From: Xanthostigma xanthostigma
Taxonomy: Eukaryota; Arthropoda; Insecta; Raphidioptera; Raphidiidae
Assembly: GCA_963575645.1 (NCBI GenBank)
Contig: OY754467.1
Location: 40,235,108-40,299,107, forward strand
DNA: 64,000 nucleotides
Reading direction: 5' to 3'
Part shown: positions 55,455 to 64,000 of the stretch, piece by piece
Layout of the letters: the number at the start of each line of letters is the position of its first letter
How positions within the stretch are numbered: position 1 is the first letter of the stretch
Translations under genes and position numbers: made by a program
Notes under the pieces: generated by a model
Databases searched by the model: none
Seen by the model: the letters and a program-made list of their open reading frames with translations, nothing else
Told to the model about the DNA's origin: nothing

Positions 55455-56436
55455 TCTATTTCCGGGGACACCTTATATAAATGAACAATGGCGTAATATC
55501 GGTAATGAATACCAGCTGTACCATATTAATGGAGACATCCGACCTGTTTTGAATCAAGATTGCGGTATAATTGGTTGACATTTTTTCTACAGCTTCAGTG
55601 TCTATCAACTACCTGTATTCTTGGCTGAAGTCAAGTGGACGATAGTATCGTTCACAAATGAATTGCTTCCGATAAGACAAACTGAACTGATTTACTGTCT
55701 TGACTTCGAGATTCGTTTGCTCTTGATAGCCTTTTTAAATTTGCAACGTCGCTATAAATACGCTCAGACGATATTATCGTATTTTCTGAAGTGATTTCAT
55801 TTTTATTTGCTAAAGAGATTTTATAGTTGGTTTTTTTATTATTTAAAATACGTACGTATAGCTGTGATATAACAGCACGTGCAAAAATTACTGTAATCTA
55901 TTATATTTACATAATTATGGCTTGACCAAAAATTTCTAATCTAGAAATTGTTAAACTATCTAATAATCACTTTGATTATTGGATATACAATTTGAGAGCT
56001 ACGCTTTCCTCTTCAAGCATCGAATGTACACCAAATAAATTTGATTTTTTGCTGCAGATCGCAGGTCTCGAACTAGTAGATAGTTTGTAGATTATAGACT
56101 CTCATGATGTGTGTATTAAAGAATCTGCCAGCCAACATACGCAAGCCGACTGATACGAGCTCGTGTTCCTGGGAGTACTATTTCCCATAAAACATTGAAA
56201 TGCTAACTACATTCCAATGTTTCCTCTGAAGCGTCTCGAAATGCGCGTCTTGAAATGCATAGCGTTTTGTAATTAATTCTGCTAATGGATATATTTCCAC
56301 AGTTGGACATGCCTTTGATTTCCGGCGCCTGAAGTCCCGATCTTGCTTTCTTTTTCACTGAAGGAGAGGTTAGGAACAGAGGAAGTGAATATAATATAGT
56401 TTGATTCCAAACTCTTCAACTGAATTCAAATCGTAT
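55455..56436. other. No gene seen
   Basis: More balanced base composition than elsewhere, but no domain or repeat was recognised. Confidence 0.4.
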
Positions 56437-57110
56437 TGTAACAAAACTGTTCTAGTTCGTGGTGTAAATTATTTATTTACAATAATAAACGTTTAACAAA
56501 ACAGTTATATACACACAAAGAAAGCGTACTTCTTTAACAAACAGTAATAATAACGTTCACAGAAACAAAACTAATAGTTCTAAATAATAAAATAGAAATC
56601 CTAAGTACTTAACAGAAGAATATAAAGTCCTAATAATGTACACAAAATATTTACAACAAACAAACACACCGAAATTTATCTTGTACACTTATTCGCACTT
56701 GTCTATTAACTATATTCACAAAATTATTTACAACACAGAAACTATTTAAGTAGAACCAGATTTATATAATTGCACAGCTCATTTATCTTCTGTCTTAGCA
56801 GCTATCTTGGTCTTGCTGTACCGACACTGAACAATTTATTTCACAGTTGTCTGTAATCCACTGTACGTACGCGCTGCAACTAACCAACTGACTGACTGAC
56901 TTGCCATTTGCCAACCACTCCGCTCGCATTTTATAGCTTCGTCCCCCACTTATCGTATGTTATAGAAGCGCCGAGAACTTCTCTTACCTGCATTGGCTTC
57001 TCCTGGCAATTCTATGAAGGCCGGGTTTTCTTGGCTACCTGTTTTCCATTGTTGTTGTTGCTAGAAGATTCTACAGAACCCATAGTCGTCCCAACAGGGA
57101 GCACGCAACA
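56437..57110 (-). mobile_element. Solo LTR, probably Ty3/gypsy, minus strand
   Basis: It is 674 bp with TGTAAC...GCAACA at the plus-strand ends (TG..CA) and flanked by GTAT on both sides (56433-56436, 57111-57114), a 4-bp target duplication. On the minus strand it starts TGTTGCGTGCTCCCTGTTGG, has a TATA box at 56929-56935 and, about 30 bp on, an arthropod-like CAGTCAGTCAGT initiator zone. It ends AACAGTTTTGTTACA. No internal coding region adjoins it, so it is a recombined solo LTR. Ty3/gypsy is favoured by the 4-bp duplication and is not proven. Confidence 0.8.
56929..56935 (-). promoter_or_regulatory. TATA box of the solo LTR
   Basis: TATAAAA on the minus strand, followed 28-41 bp downstream by tandem CAGT, consistent with an LTR RNA polymerase II promoter. 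Confidence 0.6.
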
Positions 57111-57114
57111 GTAT

Positions 57115-58282
57115 CAATAATATAAAATAAACTTAAATCTAGGGCGCACTGCCTTTCATATGAGGCATTTCAGAAGCTGTTTGATTTAGTGTTTTTGCCA
57201 TTAAGTTTAAAATTATTGTGAACTTGGTAATTTTTTCAATCTTGTATGAAAACTTTACCGAAAAATAATTAAAAAATTTTTTAAGTTATAGTAGTAAGTA
57301 CCTAATCAATTTCTGTTTATTAACCATTCATAATTCTTTTCTAAGCCCGTCGAAAAAAACATTGGGTGCTATTTGGAACAACGAAGTTGTTTGTCCTCGT
57401 GGTGACCAAAGTTACCAATTTCAGTAAAATACACTGAAAGTTTTTTTCTAACAACATGTGTGTAATGTTTATATCCAACAAAAATACATAATTTATATTC
57501 ACTATTGAAATGTATCGATAGCCACAACTGGAACTATAAACCTAATAATTTAGTGATATGGAAGATTCGATTCCAATAAAAATGCAATATTGAATCCAAA
57601 TCACTAATCACTTATTCTACACAATAAAAACATTTTACGCAACACTGAGTATCCTCTAGCGATTTGAAATTAAATAAAAAAAAAACTTGTCCTAATAAAA
57701 AAACAAGCAATCTTAACGTTCTGCAATAAGCAACATTTCATTGCAATCATTATTGGATTAGAATTGATTAAAAACAGATGAGTGCTGTTGACAATTGTCA
57801 CATTATACTCGTCAACAACATGACACTTTTTGTTGATTTGATCAACAGTATTTAATTGATTAAAATTAGAGCGGCCCGGTCCGGCTTCCCTCGAATTTGA
57901 TGATAGCCGCCGTTTTTTCGTCGACTTACGTTACAAAATTGATATCCACGAAAAGCGCTTAACATTAAAATGGGTATAGTAAGCTACCCTTAAAAGATAG
58001 ACATATGCCATCGCGGACTTTTCTGTAGACCTATAAAAGAGGAATAAGTCCACCATACATTGTTTTGTTATATCTCAAAGGGATTAGGCAGCGTTTTCGA
58101 TGAAAGCTCCCAATCAGCTTGATTTTTTCCGACATCTTCAACAATCGTCATCATATTTCAATCAATTTACACAAAACATTAGTGAGTTACAGACAACAAA
58201 CTTTTCTCTTGAATTACTCCGTCCATTAGTGAAAACCGTATGAAAATCCGTTCAGTAATTTATCGCATTCTATTTATTCTAT
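57115..58282. other. No gene; one dispersed block
   Basis: It contains the conserved ~65-bp block at 57913-57968 (TTTCGTCGACTTACGTTAC, reversed relative to copies 1 and 2) preceded by GGCCCGGTCCGGCTTCCCTC. Otherwise no feature. Confidence 0.45.
57913..57968 (-). repeat. Conserved ~65-bp block, copy 3
   Basis: TTTTTTCGTCGACTTACG ... CACGAAAAGCGCTTAACATT. It is the most diverged of the four copies. Confidence 0.6.
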
Positions 58283-58646
58283 ACTGAGCATAGGAATAAA
58301 ATCGCAATCGAACCATTAGGGTGCAGACATATACTTCTGTCTTTTTTAAGCCGCAAGCACTGGCGTATCCAGGAGGGCAAAACAAGAAAGGGGGACCCGG
58401 CTTAAGAAATTTCTAATTTGCCTCCTCCTGGGCAAATGCTGGGTACGCCATAGAAAAAACAAAGTTTTTGAAACAGAGATACTTTATATTCAGATTGAAT
58501 GCAAGTACATCAACCAATCCTATCATCGGAGAAATCAGGGAGTTACATCGAAGAAAGAGACGCAGATATATTTTCGATACGCTTTGTTGCCTTCACTCAC
58601 CGCACATTGAGTAGATAGACCAATGATTCATATAGTAAATTATTAA
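58283..58646. mobile_element. Copy 2 of the element at 18815, broken by a Harbinger insertion
   Basis: GGAATAAAATCGCAATCGAA, ATCCTATCATCGGAGAAATC, CATCGAAGAAAGAGACGCAG and CATATAGTAAATTA match 18815-19130. The match stops where the Harbinger element enters at 58647. Confidence 0.75.
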
Positions 58647-58805
58647 GCCGCTGGTCTGCAATAAACGCCGTAGGTCGCATACAGCGTCACGCCATACGCC
58701 GCGTCTGTATGCTTACTATGGAAATGTATACATACGGTCTCTTTTTCACGTTAAACGCAGCGTCCAAATGCCATCGGTCGTACCTAAATGTTGTAGGCAG
58801 CGTCT

Positions 58806-59141
58806 TTAGTTATTTTCGAGCATTGTAGCGTCACGGACGCTGTGAAATACGCCGCGCAATGAGTAGATTTGATAAAGACAAGGACGAGTTGTACCTATTG
58901 ATATGTCATTTTTAACTAGTTTCAACACGCTCATGAACTGTTCCCTTGACAAACGAAGATATTCCACAAACTTGATATTTTTGTTATTTATGTGTTTCAG
59001 CAACATGTTAAAACACCCTTCAGTATCCCTCCTCACAAATAATTCGTGTTTTCTTCGTCCCTTTTTGGGCAGTGACATTCTTAGGAAGTCATCGTCATCT
59101 TCCTCGAGTAAAAGAAGCGTTAAAATTGTTTTAGCATCCAT
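58806..59141 (-). pseudogene. Harbinger transposase N-terminal remnant (111 aa)
   Basis: It starts MDAKTILTLLLLEEDDDDFL. The central RRKHELFVRRDTEGCFNMLL then FVEYLRLSREQFMSVLKLV fits the HARBI1-type N-terminal region (acidic start, aromatic-basic patch, EGxFxxLL, FRxxxRMSxxxFxxLL). After about residue 85 the frame runs into deletion-junction sequence and terminal repeat. The DDE nuclease (normally to about 350-400 residues) is absent. The frame is intact, so a truncated protein could be made. Confidence 0.8.
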
Positions 59142-59212
59142 TTTTTAACAAAACTAGTTGAAAGATCGAACTATACCTACTGACGACGAGCGATCTCCGC
59201 GCATGACGTTCT

Positions 59213-59221
59213 CTTTTTATA
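59213..59221 (-). promoter_or_regulatory. TATA-like box upstream of the Harbinger remnant
   Basis: TATAAAAAG on the minus strand, 72 bp upstream of the ATG at 59141, inside the element. Plausibly the ancestral transposase promoter. Confidence 0.45.
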
Positions 59222-59324
59222 GTGACCACTTTAGTCGCGAGTGACGTACTAACGTTGTACGCTACGTCAGCGAACGCTGGACGCAGCGCATGGCGTAAAA
59301 ATTGCAGACCAGCGGCTAAATATA

Positions 59325-60060
59325 TGAAGCAGACAGACAGACGCGGCGAGAGGACTTTGTTTTATAATATGTAGTGATGTCTTTAGCTAAATTATCAAGT
59401 TTTTTTTAACTCTAATTTTATTGTTTGAATATCAATAATTGTTGTTCAAGGAGTTTGATATAGAATAAAAAAATTGCATAAATAAATCGCACTATTTTGA
59501 CCATAATGGGTTTGAAAATAACTTGTATTTGTATGTAGTACATATGGGTAATTTACATTGATCGTAATATTTATAATGATAATAACAATTAATATAAATT
59601 AAAATATGATAATTAACGACGACAGCATTCCGCAGATTGACTTTTACTCTCCTATCGACAGTCAACTGTTTTGATATCGCACGGTGGGGCAAGTGAGCAG
59701 GTGGATGGTGTAGGTATATTATGTACGATAATTGCAACAGTTCTTTGTATTACGTATACCAGAGGCACCTAGGCTTACAGGCTCACTGGTGTTTGCAAAA
59801 TGTCATCATTTGCATATTATCAAGAGCTTACTGGCAGAAGGCAAACAAGCAACCAGTAAGGATGAGAAAAATTCACAAAACTCTTCATAAAAACAGAAAG
59901 AAAAAACTATACTAGCGTTGTGGGGGGTCGAACCAGGCTGCCTTGTCCTAAACCGCTGACTTCTGTGTGTCCGTCCGAACTTTCGGTTTCGGCGAGTTAC
60001 GACGTTAGTTTTGAGTTTCTGTGTCGACAGAAAATCTGCCGAATAACTAGGACCAAATAA
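59325..60060. other. No gene seen
   Basis: GTGGGGGGTCGAACC at 59918 resembles a box B on the minus strand, but no box A or stems accompany it. No exon found. Confidence 0.4.
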
Positions 60061-60064
60061 ATAA

Positions 60065-60275
60065 TTGTCGACCAATTTTTTTCAGACTATATATTGACAA
60101 AAATAAAATTATAAGTCAATATTACAAAAGATGACGTTTTGATATATAGGTACTAATTAATTTTTATATTATTTCTGAAGAAGATCCAAATTCGAATCGA
60201 AACGTCATCTTTTGTAATATTGATTTATAATTTTATTTTTGTCAATATATAGTCTGAAAAAAATTGGTCGACAAT
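60065..60275. repeat. Foldback related to 2143-2380, with hammerhead-like core
   Basis: TTGTCGACCAATTTTTTTCA, GACAAAAATAAAATTATAA and TTACAAAAGATGACGTTT are mirrored by the right arm, which ends AAATTGGTCGACAA and continues into TTTTATTTATTTGAAGAGTT. Partial copies of the same flank occur at 60433-60510. Confidence 0.85.
60175..60207 (+). ncRNA. Hammerhead-like core
   Basis: CTGAAGA (60175-60181), stem II GATCC/GAATC with one mismatch, GAAAC (60199-60203), GTCAT. The left-arm counterpart (60140-60155) is decayed. Confidence 0.5.
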
Positions 60276-60509
60276 TTTATTTATTTGAAGAGTTCTATTA
60301 AGACGTTAATCAAAGATTTGAACTATGACCAAAGCCGAAACTAGAGTCGTGAACCTCCGTGCGGTGTTCGGGAGCGATCGGCGTAACTAAAATACATACC
60401 TACTGAATTAAAATCTTTATTTATTTATTTTAAATCAATTTTCAGTAAATAAAATTGGTCGATAATTTTATTTATTGACGAGTTCTAATTAGACGTTAAT
60501 CAAAGATGT

Positions 60510-61025
60510 AAATCAATTTTTATATAAAGGTAATAAAAAGGGTAAATTATCTTGAAATTTTAAATATACGAATGTCGTCTAAAATTCTCACTGGATAGAT
60601 TCTGGTCTCGGGCCGTATTGAGATGGCTGAGAGCCGGATGCAATCCACGGGCACTAAAATTAAGATTATAACAACTCAGCCCTAGTATATGAAACGGCGT
60701 CACAACATAAACTCCTTAAACTGGAACAAACGCATTCATTAATCCGTGTTTAACAGATCCAGACACACATAACACCTTACTATGTTCTCTTATAGATCGC
60801 ATGACCTGATTAATTAATGTCTGATTAGTGATTACCTTACAGCAAAGGACGCATTCTTATTATAAAGATCAAAAAAGAAATAATAAACACTGTTAATTAG
60901 CTTCATAAAATATAAATGAAAAACAATATTTAATATATTCAAGACCTGTCTATAAGCTGCGACTGATCACTAGATTTTATCTTTTTCCACGATTGCTCTA
61001 AAACAGGGTAATGTTTTTCGGGTGT
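60510..61025. other. No gene seen
   Basis: AT-rich non-coding sequence. Confidence 0.4.
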
Positions 61026-61028
61026 ATA

Positions 61029-61173
61029 ATATGTCGCCGGGATATTGTCAAACCCGTGATATTATAATTTCACTTAGTGAAATTATAATATCACGACTCT
61101 TTGTCAATCGTGATATTGTAATTTCACTAGTGAAATAACAATATCACGGATTTGACAATATCCCGGCGACATA
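61029..61173. repeat. Nested palindromic MITE, 145 bp
   Basis: The outer arms ATGTCGCCGGGATATTGTCA and TGACAATATCCCGGCGACAT pair. Inside are two separate palindromes, GTGATATTATAATTTCAC and GTGATATTGTAATTTCAC, each meeting its own complement. A transcript could form a cruciform-like three-stem structure. Confidence 0.88.
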
Positions 61174-61644
61174 TATATAATATTATATGTCTATTTCTTT
61201 GGCACTCTCTCTAACCTAAACGACTTGATGGATTTTAACATATGAGGCATCGTTAGATTCGTCTTAATTGTAGGAGTGACATAGGGTATTTATTTAAATA
61301 TAGCGTCTACGAATTGACATAAAAATATTTTCACTTTTTTAATGGGTCTCCGCCTTCTGAATGTTGAGGTTTTCCGACGTGTTTTCTTCTTTTTAGTAAT
61401 ATTAATTTCATTTTTGTGCAATCTGGTATCTTGTGTGTTTTTTTAATAATCATTTTTATTTTCTTCTTTAGTTATTTTTACGTATATTTTTTAATTACTA
61501 ATGTTTTAATTCCCTGTTATTGTAATGGAAAAAAAACTCAGTGTTAAACTCACAACGGACGTATGCCAAACAAAAAATCGCTGTCTATCTAAAATACGCC
61601 GCTGGTCCTTTTTTTCGCGCATTTGACTGCACTATTTTCATTTA

Positions 61645-61860
61645 CCGTATTTTTCGGACTATAAGACGCACCTTTTTATATAGAAAAATGGACTGAAATT
61701 TTGGGTGCATCTTATGGTCCGAATGTAACATTAAAATATTTTTTCAATAAATGATCGTCTCTAAATTTATGTTAAAAATAAATAAAAATTACATTAAAAT
61801 ATATTTTTCTAAAAATCATCTTATAAATTTGAGGTGCGTCTTATCGTCCGAAAAATACAG
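61645..61860. mobile_element. Tc1/mariner-type MITE, 216 bp
   Basis: CCGTATTTTTCGGACTATAA at the left is mirrored by TTATCGTCCGAAAAATACAG at the right, with TA on both sides. Internal copies of GTGC(A/G)TCTTAT...GTCCGAA make the TIRs partly repeated. This terminus is found in many animal genomes. Confidence 0.85.
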
Positions 61861-61869
61861 TAATTCATT

Positions 61870-62649
61870 TTAGCCTCCAAATCGGAGAGGTGCAAGTTTC
61901 ACTTCAAAATTAACAAAATTACAAAACTATTTCGGGAAAACGATTTTGAAAAATGGTACACTAGTTTAATATTGTTCTATTTAGTTGTTTGACAGCTTAA
62001 TAAATGTAAAAAGAAAGCATAATTTTTATTACAGTGGAGAAGTTTTCTGAACATTAAAATAAGTTGATTTAGTATTTCTTATTTTAAATATATTACTATT
62101 GCATGCTCATCTTTAACAGTGAATAATTGCTAATTAAAGACAAAAAATGCTAATCATTTAACATCATTTTGCCATTAACACAGCTTCTTCATATTACCTA
62201 AGGTTATTGAACCACTTAATTAATTGTGGTCTATTATTCAATTTTAATTGCAATTTAAGCACATTTCGAAACGACCTGTGAATTTATTTCTTCCGTATAA
62301 ATGGCACTTATCATCACTTATGTCAATATATATTCCGAATCGTTAATTTCATTATACTTGATATCAGTTTATTAAGATAAAAATAGAGATAGGTTCGTTT
62401 TTTACCTCTCAGATGCATTCGGTTTTATCGGTTAATTAACGTAACACGTCTTATACTGATTTCAATATTAAAGTGCTTGCTTTTTCTACGCAGACACTAG
62501 TAGTTTTTCAAAAATCCATTTTACTTGTATTTGTTAATAAATTTATAGAAAGATATAAAATTTTCAATTTTCCTCAATCAAACTTTGTAACATTTAATTC
62601 TATAAAGTTGCTCAGTTTGGCTTCGCCCGAAATTGCAGTTTGCCACTGT
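61870..62649. other. No gene seen
   Basis: It includes a trace of the GAAGTGAAACTT repeat near 61890. Otherwise AT-rich with no structure. Confidence 0.4.
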
Positions 62650-62713
62650 TTTTTTCGTCGACTTACGTTGCAAAATTCGTCTTCACGAAAAGGCCTTTTA
62701 TTTTAACGCGATC
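62650..62713 (-). repeat. Conserved ~65-bp block, copy 4
   Basis: TTTTTTTCGTCGACTTACG, CAAAATTCGTCTTCACGAAA and TTTATTTTAACGCGATCT. Preceded by GGCTTCGCCCGAAATT, similar to the lead-in of copy 3. Confidence 0.7.
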
Positions 62714-63051
62714 TAATAATTTGAACATAGTCTTTTTGACCGGGAATTTAAAACCTTGTCTTAAATTTATTACTTTTGTGTAATTTAAATCTTTTTTTAC
62801 CCGGCTACAGTAAAACCAAAAGGAAGGGATATGAGTTTAGCAGTCTATGTATGTACCTATGTTTGTATTTACGGATGTTCCACCGTAGCGCCTAAACTAT
62901 TCTTCCGATTTTGACAAATAAAGTGTCAATCGATTCGTTATTATGGCCCGGGTAACATAGGCTACATTTATTTTTGAATTTTGGTCCCAGAGGGGAGAAA
63001 ATTGAAAACAAACAAGAATAATTTAAATAAAAAATAAGTTCAAATTCTAAT

Positions 63052-63275
63052 ACTGAAAAGTATGAAACAAGAAAATACTCTCATCTAAGGATAGCCGTGG
63101 TCGTATGCCATCTCATATATTATATGAGGCCCCTCTAGATGTATAGCGTGATGCACTTTGTCCTAGTGCTTATGATCGCTTACTATTGTTAAAAAGTAAT
63201 GTTTCGTTAGGGTAGGTGGCATATGACCACGACTATCCTCAGATGAGAATAGTTACTTGTTTGATACTTTTCAGT
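63052..63275. mobile_element. Foldback MITE, 224 bp
   Basis: ACTGAAAAGTATGAAACAAG, ACTCTCATCT and AGGATAGCCGTGGTCGTATG are mirrored by CATATGACCACGACTATCCT and GATACTTTTCAGT. The loop contains the small palindrome CTCATATATTATATGAG. Confidence 0.85.
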
Positions 63276-63279
63276 AGTC

Positions 63280-64000
63280 GGGTTTTAGTTTTTAAACCTA
63301 TTAGTGTATTTGCCATAAGGAACTTATACACTATAGGCGTCGGTCGGATGGCGGGACCTAGAGGTCGGACCAAAATTTCTCGACGTTTCATAACCTCCTA
63401 AGGAATTTGGCACCATTTTTGGAAATGTTTATATTGAAATGTGCTGCTAAAGTTTTAATAAAATCGGCCCGACAGGACCGAACTTACAAATTTTAAGAAA
63501 ACGCAAGTTTACTTATATGGATTTACATACTGCAGTGTGTATATAATTTGGTACAGATGTTGAATTGGTATGTAGTAAGTAAAAAATGTTGTTTTAAGGG
63601 GTGTATTAAGGGGTAATTTTTTTTTATTTTGTCCAAAAACAAGGCTAAGTTCATACAATAGAGCCACACTGCTTATAAAAGCAAATACACTATATTGTCG
63701 GCAGGGTTTCGCACTGCAACCCGGGTTTTTTTTTAAGACCCCACATTTCTACGTGCCTAACTAAATATAACTCTTATTATAATGTCGTTTTCTTTTGTTT
63801 CAGGTAAGCAAGTCAATAAATATACGTTGCATTATTGTGAATGTGGTGTATTGAAGCAATCGATAGAAAATTAGCCAAGTAAGTAGTGTTGGCATTGCTG
63901 TAAACAACTTAATAAATAAATTTAGCGCTATAAAGTTGATTTTAATAGCACACAGAATCTGCACTAAACTGCATATTATATTCACACATAAACGCTTGGC
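63280..64000. other. No gene supported
   Basis: TTTGTTTCAGGTAAGC at about 63796-63811 resembles the string near 6350, but no reading frame extends from it. The window ends in AT-rich sequence. Confidence 0.4.

Larger units (their letters stand above)
58647..59316 (-). mobile_element. PIF/Harbinger deletion derivative, TAA TSD
   Basis: TIRs GCCGCTGGTCTGCAAT and ATTGCAGACCAGCGGC are exact complements. TAA is duplicated (58644-58646, 59317-59319), the PIF/Harbinger target signature. The subterminal zones have repeated ACGCCG/GCGTC motifs. The 670-bp element encodes only the transposase N-terminus on its minus strand. The catalytic DDE domain and the Myb-like partner gene are missing. Confidence 0.92.

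Noticed and set aside
59915..59990. tRNA gene on the minus strand
   Set aside because: Only a box B-like GGTTCGACCCCCC is present, with no box A, anticodon arm or acceptor stem.

Overview
This window is AT-rich, repeat-dense eukaryotic DNA. It has spliced genes, tRNA-derived SINEs, hAT, PIF/Harbinger and Tc1-like MITEs, and a solo LTR. The best guess is an insect, most likely a moth or butterfly. Lep1/Helitron-like elements ending in CTAGT, the 'CCGGCCAAGTGCGAGTCG ... GGAACCCTAAAAA' element and the 'CCGACTTCAAAAAAGGAGGAGG' repeat are all familiar from lepidopteran genomes. The order is an inference from recall, not from a search. There is no bacterial-style gene organisation.

Only one well-supported protein-coding gene is visible. 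It is a three-exon, plus-strand ion-channel gene of the HCN/CNG (cyclic-nucleotide-binding-domain) superfamily at 6993-11153. All splice junctions are phase 0 and together give a model of about 544 residues: a conserved N-terminal block, S1-S6, a GYG pore, a C-linker and a degenerate cyclic-nucleotide-binding domain. Both introns and the 3' flank carry MITEs. A weak candidate first exon of a second gene (MSMSLLKRI..., donor at 34465) lies just after a hAT MITE. No continuation was found.

The rest is a mosaic of transposable-element debris. 1-6 kb: a Lep1-like element split by a tRNA-Lys-derived SINE, a decayed hAT element with a frameshifted transposase C-terminus, foldback elements and a pogo/Tc1-like MITE. 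11-20 kb: SINEs with nested MITEs, hAT MITEs with 8-bp target duplications, and long foldbacks. 21-28 kb: three kilobase-scale inverted repeats, a tandem/inverted complex, and three tandem ~450-bp units each with a tRNA-like pol III unit. 28-45 kb: more foldbacks, Lep1-like copies, SINEs and a nearly perfect 774-bp palindrome. 45.7-46.6 kb: a 22-bp minisatellite with higher-order structure. 48-64 kb: a hAT MITE, a 1.7-kb element with spaced GTGACAC motifs, a minus-strand solo LTR, and a PIF/Harbinger derivative that keeps a transposase N-terminal ORF.

The most interesting hidden signal is a recurring hammerhead-ribozyme-like core: CTGAAGA, a short stem-loop, then CGAAACGT. It occurs in six or more places (about 1.7, 2.2/2.3, 5.0, 37.4/38.0, 41.1 and 60.2 kb), and nearly every copy sits in a foldback element. 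This matches the minimal hammerheads described in Penelope-like retroelements, but here it is tied to palindromic, non-coding elements of apparently different families.
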